Source: Bacteroidota bacterium (lineage in GTDB: Bacteria; Bacteroidota; Bacteroidia; UKL13-3). Taken from it: a stretch of DNA of 50,241 bases. Position numbers and translations under genes: made by a program. The notes beneath the pieces were generated by a model. The model searched no databases and was not told where the DNA came from. It worked only from the letters and a program-made list of their open reading frames with translations. Below are positions 43,370 through 50,241 of the stretch, piece after piece. The stretch spans positions 1 through 50,241 of the forward strand of contig CANLPK010000012.1 in the NCBI GenBank assembly GCA_947492885.1, in the 5' to 3' direction. Each line of letters starts with the position of its first letter. The first letter of the stretch is position 1.

Positions 43370-44386
43370 ATGATAATTAGAAGCAAAGCCCCCTTACGTA
43401 TTGGTCTCGCCGGAGGTGGTACCGATGTGAGTCCGTATAGTGATGTATATGGTGGTGCCATCCTCAATGCCACCATCAATCTTTTTGCATATGCTACCCT
43501 CATTCCCCGTGAAGATGATACCGTTATTTTTAATGCGGTAGATAAGAACGAAATAAAAACAACCACCTTACAACAAATAGAAACATCGGGTGAATTGCAA
43601 TTATTACAAGGCGTTGCGAAATATATCATCGAGAATTTCGATACAAAAATTACTGGATTCGAATTGAGCACTTTCGTGGATGCACCAGCTGGAAGCGGCT
43701 TGGGAACCTCTTCTACTTTGTGTGTTGCCATTATATCGGCCTTTGCAGAGTGGCTTAACTTGCCCTTGGGTGAATACGATATAGCCAAGCTGGCTTTCGA
43801 AATAGAACGTAACTATTTGGGAATGGCGGGTGGCAAACAAGATCAATATGCTGCTACTTTTGGTGGATTCAATTTCATGGAATTCTCTGGTGAGAAAGTC
43901 ATTGTAAATCCACTACGTGTTAAACAAAAATACATCAACGAATTAGAGAATAATATTCTGTTGTACTATACTTCAACCTCACGCTTGAGTAGCTCGATTA
44001 TTGAGGAACAACAAAAAAATGTGAATTCTAAAAAAGATAAGAGCATTGACGCCATGCATAAACTCAAGGAGCAAAGTGTCATGATGAAGGAAGCCATACT
44101 CACCGGAAACCTCGATGTGATTGGCGAAATCCTGAATTTTGGATGGATGTTTAAGAAGCAGATGGCTGATGGAATTTCGAATACACGCATCGATGAAATT
44201 TATGAAACTGCTATTGCTCATGGTGCGAGTGGCGGTAAAATAAGTGGTGCCGGTGGTGGAGGATTCATGATTTTTTATTGTCCGAAAAATACGCGTTACC
44301 CTGTAATGCAAGCCCTGAAGTCGTTTGGGGGCGAATTTAAACGATTCCAATTTGAAGAACACGGCGTAAGAAGCTGGAAAATTTAG
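43370..44386 (+). CDS. GHMP sugar kinase, D-glycero-D-manno-heptose 7-phosphate kinase-like
   Basis: GHMP kinases phosphorylate small molecules with ATP. The opening IRSKAPLRIGLAGGGTDVSPYSDVYGGAILNATINLFAYATL is highly typical of HddA-like heptose-7-phosphate or related sugar kinases. Motif 2, the ATP loop, is DAPAGSGLGTSSTLCVAIISAFAEWLNLPL, and motif 3 is GKISGAGGGGFMIFYC. At 338 aa it is full length. HddA acts in GDP-heptose synthesis for surface glycans; the other heptose genes are not in this window, so the sugar is uncertain. An FKBP lipoprotein gene follows by 11 bp. Confidence 0.9.
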   Translation: MIIRSKAPLRIGLAGGGTDVSPYSDVYGGAILNATINLFAYATLIPREDDTVIFNAVDKNEIKTTTLQQIETSGELQLLQGVAKYIIENFDTKITGFELSTFVDAPAGSGLGTSSTLCVAIISAFAEWLNLPLGEYDIAKLAFEIERNYLGMAGGKQDQYAATFGGFNFMEFSGEKVIVNPLRVKQKYINELENNILLYYTSTSRLSSSIIEEQQKNVNSKKDKSIDAMHKLKEQSVMMKEAILTGNLDVIGEILNFGWMFKKQMADGISNTRIDEIYETAIAHGASGGKISGAGGGGFMIFYCPKNTRYPVMQALKSFGGEFKRFQFEEHGVRSWKI

Positions 44387-44397
44387 TTATACCTGAA

Positions 44398-44835
44398 ATG
44401 AGAAATATATTTTTAATTGTTTGTGCTACCCTAGTTTTGTTTGGCTGTAAAAAGAAAAAAACCGATCGCGAGAAAATCGACGAGTATATTGTTGCCAATA
44501 ATTTGACAGGTCAATATACTTCGAGCGGATTATATTACACCGTCGATGTGCCAGGAACCGGAGGCAGTCCAGCTTTGAGCAATATCGTTAAAGTAGAATA
44601 CGCTGGCTATCTGCTCGATGGAACCAAGTTTGATGCAACGAAAACAGGCGTCCCAATTGAGTTTGGCTTATCGCAAGTAATCGAAGGATGGCAAGAGGGA
44701 ATTCCAAAATACCAAAAGGGAGGCAAAGGCAAACTCATCATACCAAGTGCCTTAGGTTATGGAAGCAGTTCGGCTGGGGATATTCCTCCCAATTCGGTTT
44801 TGGTATTCGATGTTTATTTGGTTGATTGGAGATAA
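44398..44835 (+). CDS. FKBP-type peptidyl-prolyl isomerase lipoprotein
   Basis: The lipoprotein signal MRNIFLIVCATLVLFGCKKKK places Cys17 as the lipidated residue, so the enzyme is probably anchored in the envelope facing the periplasm. The FKBP fold follows: SGLYYTVDVPGTGG, VKVEYAGYLLDGTKFDAT, PIEFGLSQVIEGWQEGIPKYQKGGKGKLIIPSALGYGSS, IPPNSVLVFDVYLVDW. The active-site aromatics and the IxGWxxG loop are retained. The length is 145 aa. It probably assists folding of exported proteins and is co-transcribed with the upstream GHMP kinase gene. Confidence 0.95.
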   Translation: MRNIFLIVCATLVLFGCKKKKTDREKIDEYIVANNLTGQYTSSGLYYTVDVPGTGGSPALSNIVKVEYAGYLLDGTKFDATKTGVPIEFGLSQVIEGWQEGIPKYQKGGKGKLIIPSALGYGSSSAGDIPPNSVLVFDVYLVDWR

Positions 44836-44888
44836 TCATTCCACGATTTCTTTAATTTTAAAACCTCACCAAAGTTTTTTTTTGATTT

Positions 44889-47015
44889 ATGATTGAATTC
44901 TCCTCAGGAATTAGTTTGCAAATGCAAATTGGTATCCACCAAGTGAAGCAAGCCCTGAAGCTGTTTTCGGAAGGCGCTACGATACCATTTATTGCACGTT
45001 ACCGAAAAGATGTAACGGGTAATTTGGATGAGGTGCAGCTCTTGAAAATAATGGAACTGGCCAAGGAAGCACAAGAGCTTGCCAATAGAAAAACCTATAT
45101 CTTAAAAACTATTGAAGAGGCAGGTCAGTTGACCCCTCAACTAAAAAAGGCCATAGAAGAAGCCAATAATATCACCATCTTAGAAGATTTATTTCTTCCT
45201 TATAAACCCAAAAGAAAAACACGCGCAAGCATCGCTAGGGAGCGTGGATTGGAGCCTTTGGCTCAACTCATAAAAAAGCAAACACGCATTGAGGTTTTAC
45301 AGGAAGCAAAAAAGTATTTGGGTAAAGATTTACCAACGGTTGAATTGGTGCTCGCAGGTGCCAGAGATATTATTGCAGAGGAGATGAGCGAACATGCTGC
45401 ATTGCGTAATACCATGCGCAATTTATATCAGCGCGAAGCCATCATTCAAAGTAAGATGGTGAATGGAAAAGAAACGGAAGGAGCGAAGTACCGCGATTAT
45501 TTTTTATTTACCGAATCACTCTCAAAAATCCCATCACACCGAATGCTCGCCATCTTCAGAGGGGAGGAGGAAGGGATCTTGCGTTTGGGCATTGAACCCA
45601 ATGAAGAGCGTGCTCATTTTTTGATGGAGCGCGAATTTTTGTTTGGGAATAATGAGTCGGCAGCCCAAGTGAAACTGGCCATCAAAGATTCGTATAAGCG
45701 TTTATTGCAGCCTTCTTTGGAGAATGAATTTCGACAATCATTAAAGACTCGGGCAGATGAAGAAGCGATTCAGGTATTCGCCGAAAACCTGCGCCAGTTA
45801 TTGCTTTCGTCTCCACTGGGAAGTAAAAAAATAATGGCCATCGACCCGGGGTATCGATCGGGTTGCAAGGTGGTTTGCCTTGATGAAAATGGCAACCTGA
45901 AACATACCTCGCTCATTTTCATTCACGAAAAAAACCATAAGCTCACCGAAGCCGAACATTCAATTCGAACTTGGGTTCATGAATATAATACTGAAGCCTT
46001 TGCTATTGGTAATGGTACTGCGGGTAGAGAGACGCAGCAATTTATTCAGTCACTGCAATTAAATATTCCGGTGTTCATGGTAAATGAAGATGGGGCTTCC
46101 ATCTATTCAGCATCGGCTATTGGCAGGGAAGAATTTCCTGATTACGATTTGACGGTGAGAGGCGCGGTAAGTATTGGTCGTCGATTAATGGATCCATTGG
46201 CGGAGCTGGTGAAACTCGATCCAAAAAGTATAGGGGTTGGACAGTATCAGCACGATGTTGCGCAAAACCGATTGAAGGAACGACTCGATCAAACGGTGGA
46301 GCATTGCGTGAATAAGGTAGGCGTGAATTTGAATACTGCGAGCAAGCACCTGTTGAGTTATGTTAGCGGCATTGGGCCAGTGCTCGCCGAAAATATCGTG
46401 AGCTATAGGGCAGAAAATGGAAATTTCACACAACGAAAGCAGCTCTTGAAAGTTCCACGCTTAGGCCCAAAAGTATATGAGCAATGTGCAGGATTCTTAA
46501 AAATTCCTCAAAGCAAAAATCCACTCGATCATAGCACAGTGCACCCCGAGGCGTATTCGCTGGTGGAGCGCATGGCCACCGATTTGGGATTGAAGTTGGA
46601 GCAATTAATTTGCAATGAGAAAGAGATTTCAAATATTAAGATTTCTCAATATGCTGATGAAAAAATTGGAGTGCATTCTATTCAGGATATTCTCACCGAG
46701 CTGCGCAAACCCGGACTCGATCCACGCTCTGAGGTACAGCTTTTTGAATTTGCCAAGATTTATAAAATAGAAGATGTGGCGGTGGGAATGATTGTTCCTG
46801 GATTGGTAACCAATCTCACCCGCTTTGGTGCCTTCGTTGATATTGGGGTGAAGCAGGATGGCATGGTACACATTTCTGAGATAGCCAATCAGTATATCAC
46901 CGATCCCAATCAGGTATTGAAACTCAATGAATCCGTGATGGTAAAAGTGTTGGAAGTTGATTTAGAAAGAAAAAGAATTGCCTTGTCAATCAAACAAGCA
47001 ACTACAAAACAATAA
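44889..47015 (+). CDS. tex: Tex-family S1 RNA-binding transcription accessory protein
   Basis: Tex binds nucleic acid and influences transcription; it is conserved and cytoplasmic. Domains in order: the N-terminal Tex helical region (GATIPFIARYRKDVTGNLDEVQLLKI), the YqgF-like RNase H fold (IMAIDPGYRSGCKVVCLDENGNLKHTSLIF), tandem helix-hairpin-helix motifs (LLSYVSGIGPVLAENIVSYRAENGNF and LLKVPRLGPKVYEQCAGFLKI), and the C-terminal S1 domain (VGMIVPGLVTNLTRFGAFVDIGVKQDGMVHISEI). The length of 708 aa is standard. Its stop codon directly abuts the stop of the convergent amidotransferase gene. Confidence 0.96.
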   Translation: MIEFSSGISLQMQIGIHQVKQALKLFSEGATIPFIARYRKDVTGNLDEVQLLKIMELAKEAQELANRKTYILKTIEEAGQLTPQLKKAIEEANNITILEDLFLPYKPKRKTRASIARERGLEPLAQLIKKQTRIEVLQEAKKYLGKDLPTVELVLAGARDIIAEEMSEHAALRNTMRNLYQREAIIQSKMVNGKETEGAKYRDYFLFTESLSKIPSHRMLAIFRGEEEGILRLGIEPNEERAHFLMEREFLFGNNESAAQVKLAIKDSYKRLLQPSLENEFRQSLKTRADEEAIQVFAENLRQLLLSSPLGSKKIMAIDPGYRSGCKVVCLDENGNLKHTSLIFIHEKNHKLTEAEHSIRTWVHEYNTEAFAIGNGTAGRETQQFIQSLQLNIPVFMVNEDGASIYSASAIGREEFPDYDLTVRGAVSIGRRLMDPLAELVKLDPKSIGVGQYQHDVAQNRLKERLDQTVEHCVNKVGVNLNTASKHLLSYVSGIGPVLAENIVSYRAENGNFTQRKQLLKVPRLGPKVYEQCAGFLKIPQSKNPLDHSTVHPEAYSLVERMATDLGLKLEQLICNEKEISNIKISQYADEKIGVHSIQDILTELRKPGLDPRSEVQLFEFAKIYKIEDVAVGMIVPGLVTNLTRFGAFVDIGVKQDGMVHISEIANQYITDPNQVLKLNESVMVKVLEVDLERKRIALSIKQATTKQ

Positions 47016-47852
47016 TTATTTAGAGGCCGCTTCATGCTGCGGGAAGGTGATATATTTCTTCTTTAAGAAATTAGGCAAGATCTCGCGATGCGTAAGAATG
47101 ATTTTATCAGGGTCGTCAAGCTTATCAATCATCTCTAAGTATTTCACTTCACCAAATTGTTCAATCACTTGCGCCTTCTTCTTTTCATCGGTGAGTAAAT
47201 AGTAACGCATTCCTATACCGTCGGCTTCTGGGTGAAACTGGGTGCCATAAATTTCATCGGAGAATCGGATGGCCATCAAAGCCCTTTCCAGTGGTACATT
47301 CGGGCGTTCCTTTTCCAAGGCAAGCACTTCGGCACGTGTTTCAAAAAACTTGGTCATATTGGGCTGTATCACTTGCCATTCTCTACTATCAACAATATAA
47401 AACGTTTCTGCGAGATTTTTCAAGATGGCATCTTCTTTACCCGCTTCCGTTTTGTGGGTAGGCATCACTCCAAAAGAGGTGCTCTTACGCTGGCATACAA
47501 CTCCGTAACCATAGTTGCGGCAGAACACTTGAAAAGAGTGACAAATTAAAAAGAGGAATTTCTTCTCGTCCGATTTCTTATTGATGGATTCAATCGATTC
47601 AATCAGATGAAAGAACTTATTTTCCCAATCGCTGCCAGCGCTGTCAATGGGGCTTCCTGGGCCACCGCTGCTGATGAATACATCGAAGTTTCGTGCGTCG
47701 GGCACTTCCCCTTTACCTCTAATATCAAATATTTCGTAGGTTATAGGCAAGGCTTCATCACTTGCAAATTTCTCGATGGTTTCCTTGATTCCTCTCATGC
47801 CCTGATTCTCATGCCCGAGGTACATATCCAAAATAGCAATTCTATAATTCAC
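47016..47852 (-). CDS. class I glutamine amidotransferase-like protein
   Basis: The triad-type GATase fold is seen in ISSGGPGSP (oxyanion-strand region), LFLICHSFQVFCRNYG with the likely nucleophile Cys104, and YGTQFHPEADG with His and Glu. The elbow reads ICHSFQ rather than the usual GxCxGxQ (Ser in place of Gly), so activity may differ. At 278 aa it is a stand-alone amidotransferase domain with a helical C-terminal extension (EQFGEVKYLEMIDKLDDPDKIILTHREILPNF). The start is GTG (VNYRIAILDMYL), since no nearby ATG exists. A synthetase partner is not adjacent. Confidence 0.85.
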   Translation of the reverse strand: MNYRIAILDMYLGHENQGMRGIKETIEKFASDEALPITYEIFDIRGKGEVPDARNFDVFISSGGPGSPIDSAGSDWENKFFHLIESIESINKKSDEKKFLFLICHSFQVFCRNYGYGVVCQRKSTSFGVMPTHKTEAGKEDAILKNLAETFYIVDSREWQVIQPNMTKFFETRAEVLALEKERPNVPLERALMAIRFSDEIYGTQFHPEADGIGMRYYLLTDEKKKAQVIEQFGEVKYLEMIDKLDDPDKIILTHREILPNFLKKKYITFPQHEAASK

Positions 47853-47856
47853 GATG

Positions 47857-47864
47857 CGAAGATA
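47857..47864 (-). promoter_or_regulatory. TATCTTCG -7 box 4 nt before the GTG start
   Basis: The minus strand reads TATCTTCG-CATC-GTG, the same 12-mer as before the phosphohexomutase start at 4024. The heptamer array begins immediately upstream, so any -33 element would lie inside the repeat. Confidence 0.5.
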
Positions 47865-47972
47865 GTGAATCGTGGTACGTAAAACGTAATGCGTAATGCG
47901 TAAAACGTAATTCGTAGAACGTAAAACGTAATGCGTAAAACGTAATGCGTAGAACGTAAACAGTGAATCGTA
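47865..47972. repeat. heptanucleotide tandem repeat array 2
   Basis: Fifteen 7-mers are read in phase: AGTGAAT, CGTGGTA, CGTAAAA, CGTAATG, CGTAATG, CGTAAAA, CGTAATT, CGTAGAA, CGTAAAA, CGTAATG, CGTAAAA, CGTAATG, CGTAGAA, CGTAAAC, AGTGAAT, then CGTA. AGTGAATCGT occurs at both edges. Read on the minus strand the units (TTTTACG, CATTACG) match array 1 at 30.4 kb. Confidence 0.85.
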
Positions 47973-48074
47973 TTGCTTAAATCATAGAATTTTGCTCATA
48001 AGCCTATTAATGTATTTTCATATGAAGTCATCAACACCTTAGCCACGAGAACCTCTATGACTTATCGACCCCGC

Positions 48075-48226
48075 GTCCGTCGTTGCGTCTCCGACCAACG
48101 ACCGCAATGCCCTCCGGCCTTCGATGTGTTCATTGTGGAAGGCAGCTAAGGGAATGAATCATCAGCCCAAAAAGACATTGCTATACGAGAAGCGCTGAGC
48201 CGTTGGTCGGAGACGCAACGGCGGAC
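48075..48226. repeat. 28-bp inverted-repeat element (hairpin or MITE-like)
   Basis: GTCCGTCGTTGCGTCTCCGACCAACGAC (48075-48102) is complementary to 48199-48226 at 26 of 28 positions, around a loop of 96 bp. No ORF or target-site duplication is evident. An RNA from here would form a long stem. Confidence 0.75.
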
Positions 48227-48280
48227 AGAGTGTTAGTAATGTGAGAAATGAAATACAGGTAAAAGCAATAGCCCCCATAA

Positions 48281-48312
48281 AAGAACCCTTCCAATATTGA
48301 AAGGGTTCTTTT
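48281..48312 (-). terminator. intrinsic terminator downstream of the T9SS protein gene
   Basis: AGAACCCTTCCAAT / ATTGAAAGGGTTCT form a 13-14-bp stem with one mismatch, flanked by A and T runs. It lies 85 bp after the stop of the minus-strand surface protein gene. Confidence 0.8.
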
Positions 48313-48396
48313 CTAATTTAAACGGTAGGAACAATTACCAATGTTCACTAAAACACTTCCCCATCTTCTGTCATCTCTCTCTTGTCTATAAACTCA

Positions 48397-50241
48397 CTAC
48401 TCCACGCTCACCCTTGCCATCGTCACCTTCCCATTACATTCAACACTCACGAAATAAATTCCTGAAGCGGGTTGGTTCAATTCAATATTAACGATTGAAT
48501 CGGCAGTGCTTTGGTTGCTTGTTACTTCATAAACCTGCATTCCCAAAGCATTGTACACAGTGATATGAATATCTCTTTGAATATCATTTCCAAGATTCAC
48601 ATTAAACTTACCTTGACTTGGATTGGGATAAACTGTAGGCTGCTTGCCATTCGATAAATCATCAAGACCAGTATTGGCACAAGTATTAATGGATAGATTG
48701 GTAGTGTTTTGAAATAGTGGAAGTCCGGAAGCAGCATTACGTAAGCGGATACGGTAATTATTGCCATAGGTTGTTCCTTGTGGAATCGCAGTTGCAATGG
48801 GGCTATTTACACTATAACCAATGGTAAGTGGAGCATCAAAGCTTCCTGAAACATCGGATAGCTCAGCGATGAAAGGCCCTGTTACATCACCTACGGTATG
48901 AAAAGGAATACTCACATTGTATGATGTGCTTGAACAAAACGGACTACCATTAATTTGATCGGTAATGATTGCATAGCATGTATTTATTTCTAAATCGCTT
49001 CCATTATCTGAGCCAATCATGTAAGGCGAATTACTCATCACGCGAATGCGGTACCCTGTGCCTTTCGTTGTTGCAGTTAGGATGGTGGCAGTAATTGGAC
49101 TACTGGTAGCTGAACCTATAATAGTTGGGGTAGTAAACGAGCCATTTTCATCAGATAACTGCGCATAAAAATTACCAGTATAATTTCCAATGAAACTAAA
49201 TGGAACATACACAGTATATGAGGTATTCTGGCAGAATGGTGAGCCTTGAATAGTACCTGTGGTGATTGAATTTTGGATGCACGTATTGATGGATAGATTC
49301 ACACCGTTATCGGCCCCAACGATAGCTGGGCTACTATTTTTAACGCGTATTCTATACTTGGTTCCTATAGGTGTATTCGATGGAATGTTCACGCTGATTG
49401 GGCTGGTGGTGCTAATTCCAATGGATACAGGTGCTGCAAAACTTCCTAATGAATCGGAGAGCTCGGCGGTATAATAGCCATTGAAACTTCCTAGAGATAC
49501 AAAGGGTACCGAAGTGGCAAAGCTAGTATTGCTGCAAAACGGACTGCCTGCAATACTTCCAGTTGCGATAGTATTGTTATTGCAATTATGAATGGTTACA
49601 TCACTCGATGATGGGGTGCATGGTGGATTGCTGATTGTCCAACGAAAAACAATATCTCCATTTCCCAAACTAGTTACACTAGTGTTTGGATTCGTTGGCG
49701 AGGAGATGCTACCAGTACCACTTACTAACGACCATAAGCCAGTGCCAGTAGTAGGTGAGTTGCCTGATAAGGTAGTTGTTGTAGCGCAAATTGTTTGTGG
49801 TGCACCAGCATTTGCGGTAGTGATCGTTCCTGAGAAACTAATCATTACTGTATCGCTCGATACTCCACAACTGCCGCTTGAAATTTTCCAGATAAATTGA
49901 TTGGCACCGATGCCTAATCCAGTAACGGAGCTTGTTGGTGATGATGGATTGTTGATGGTTCCAGTACCAATTAATAATGTCCAGCTACCAGTTCCCGATG
50001 CTGGGGTATTACCATTTAATGTTGTTGTATTCGTGCACAACACTTGATCAGTTCCAGCATTGGCAGTAGTTGGCGATGATAAAACAGATATTACAACAGT
50101 ATCAATCGACGGTGAGCAAGGTGGATTGGAGATTGTCCAAAGTAAAATATTTTGTCCCCAACCCAAACCAGAAATAGTGGTAATTGGGCTCAATGCATTA
50201 GTGAATGTGCAGCTGCCGCTTACTTTCGACCACATTCCAGT
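48397..50241 (-). CDS. T9SS-secreted repeat surface protein, C-terminal part (5' end outside window)
   Basis: The frame is open to the right edge (Thr-Gly before the track's first Met), so the gene continues beyond the window. The visible part has three PKD/Ig-like repeats of about 80 residues (TANAGTDQVLC...TLNGNTPASGTGSWT, and TANAGAPQTICATTTTLSGNSPTTGTGLWS). Then come three repeats of about 100 residues, each with GSPFC, an AELSD/AQLSD core, YRIRV/YRIRL and a closing INTC. It ends with a type A sorting domain (PTVYPNPSQGKFNVNLG ... GIYFVSVECNGKVTMARVSVE). It is a large extracellular protein, perhaps an adhesin; no catalytic residues are visible. The terminator at 48281 ends its transcript. 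Confidence 0.88.
   Translation of the reverse strand, partial: TGMWSKVSGSCTFTNALSPITTISGLGWGQNILLWTISNPPCSPSIDTVVISVLSSPTTANAGTDQVLCTNTTTLNGNTPASGTGSWTLLIGTGTINNPSSPTSSVTGLGIGANQFIWKISSGSCGVSSDTVMISFSGTITTANAGAPQTICATTTTLSGNSPTTGTGLWSLVSGTGSISSPTNPNTSVTSLGNGDIVFRWTISNPPCTPSSSDVTIHNCNNNTIATGSIAGSPFCSNTSFATSVPFVSLGSFNGYYTAELSDSLGSFAAPVSIGISTTSPISVNIPSNTPIGTKYRIRVKNSSPAIVGADNGVNLSINTCIQNSITTGTIQGSPFCQNTSYTVYVPFSFIGNYTGNFYAQLSDENGSFTTPTIIGSATSSPITATILTATTKGTGYRIRVMSNSPYMIGSDNGSDLEINTCYAIITDQINGSPFCSSTSYNVSIPFHTVGDVTGPFIAELSDVSGSFDAPLTIGYSVNSPIATAIPQGTTYGNNYRIRLRNAASGLPLFQNTTNLSINTCANTGLDDLSNGKQPTVYPNPSQGKFNVNLGNDIQRDIHITVYNALGMQVYEVTSNQSTADSIVNIELNQPASGIYFVSVECNGKVTMARVSVE

Larger units (their letters stand above)
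47973..48396. other. intergenic region between amidotransferase and T9SS genes
   Basis: Besides the inverted-repeat element and the terminator listed separately, I see no gene here. The short ORF at 48297-48491 overlaps the terminator and the end of the surface protein gene and is not credible. Confidence 0.5.

Noticed and set aside
48297-48491. 64-aa ORF after the terminator
   Set aside because: Overlaps the terminator stem and the end of the surface protein gene on the other strand.

Overview
The window looks like chromosomal DNA of an uncultured or little-studied Bacteroidota (Chitinophagales/Sphingobacteriales/Saprospirales-like). The evidence is AT-rich coding DNA, two giant secreted proteins with C-terminal type IX secretion (T9SS type A) sorting domains, Bacteroidota-type Ig/HYR/SprB repeats, a DPP IV-type S9 peptidase, and promoter boxes of the TAnnTTTG type instead of clear Shine-Dalgarno sites. 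I saw no rRNA, tRNA, CRISPR array, phage or transposase gene.

Layout. 1-6.0 kb: the 3' end of dapD, a secreted DPP IV-like peptidase, a lipoprotein, an OsmC-like peroxidase, a phosphohexomutase and a YfcE-type phosphoesterase. 6.0-9.3 kb: an HxlR regulator divergent from a compact run (remnant of an FMN reductase, FrnE-like DsbA protein, pirin, LigB-type dioxygenase) that looks like a quinone/catechol or electrophile-stress unit. 9.3-14.2 kb: lspA and, convergent to it, a 1.4-thousand-residue T9SS adhesin. 14.7-18.8 kb: crcB, then a three-gene unit (DUF4836-like anchored protein, ABC ATPase, FtsX/MacB-like permease). 18.8-30.3 kb: a mostly minus-strand set of solitary metabolic and membrane genes with a repeat-rich 0.75 kb island at 20.4-21.1 kb. 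30.0-35.3 kb: a truncated DinB remnant, a heptanucleotide repeat array and a 1604-residue secreted TPR-CHAT protein. 35.4-47.9 kb: housekeeping and envelope genes (DinB, GNAT, TfoX, NfeD protease, LysM/RlpA-like, O-antigen ligase-like, Smr, HI0933 flavoprotein, OmpH/Skp, GHMP kinase, FKBP lipoprotein, Tex, class I glutamine amidotransferase). 47.9-48.4 kb: a second heptamer array and a 28-bp inverted-repeat element. 48.4 kb to the end: the C-terminal part of a second T9SS surface protein that runs off the window.

The most notable signals are not single genes. (1) A repeat island carries a two-hairpin module whose copies differ by compensatory stem changes, flanked by direct copies of a larger foldable repeat that recurs at 29.9 kb. 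(2) Two arrays with a strict 7-bp period lie at 30.4 and 47.9 kb, one at the break of a truncated gene and one abutting a promoter. (3) Several genes have a TAnnTTTG/TATCTTCG box only 4-7 nt before the start codon, which suggests leaderless or near-leaderless transcripts, including a face-to-face pair at 38.1 kb. (4) An FMN reductase gene seems to have lost its middle in frame, inside an otherwise intact redox operon. (5) A HYR domain seems to be split by a whole concanavalin-like domain.
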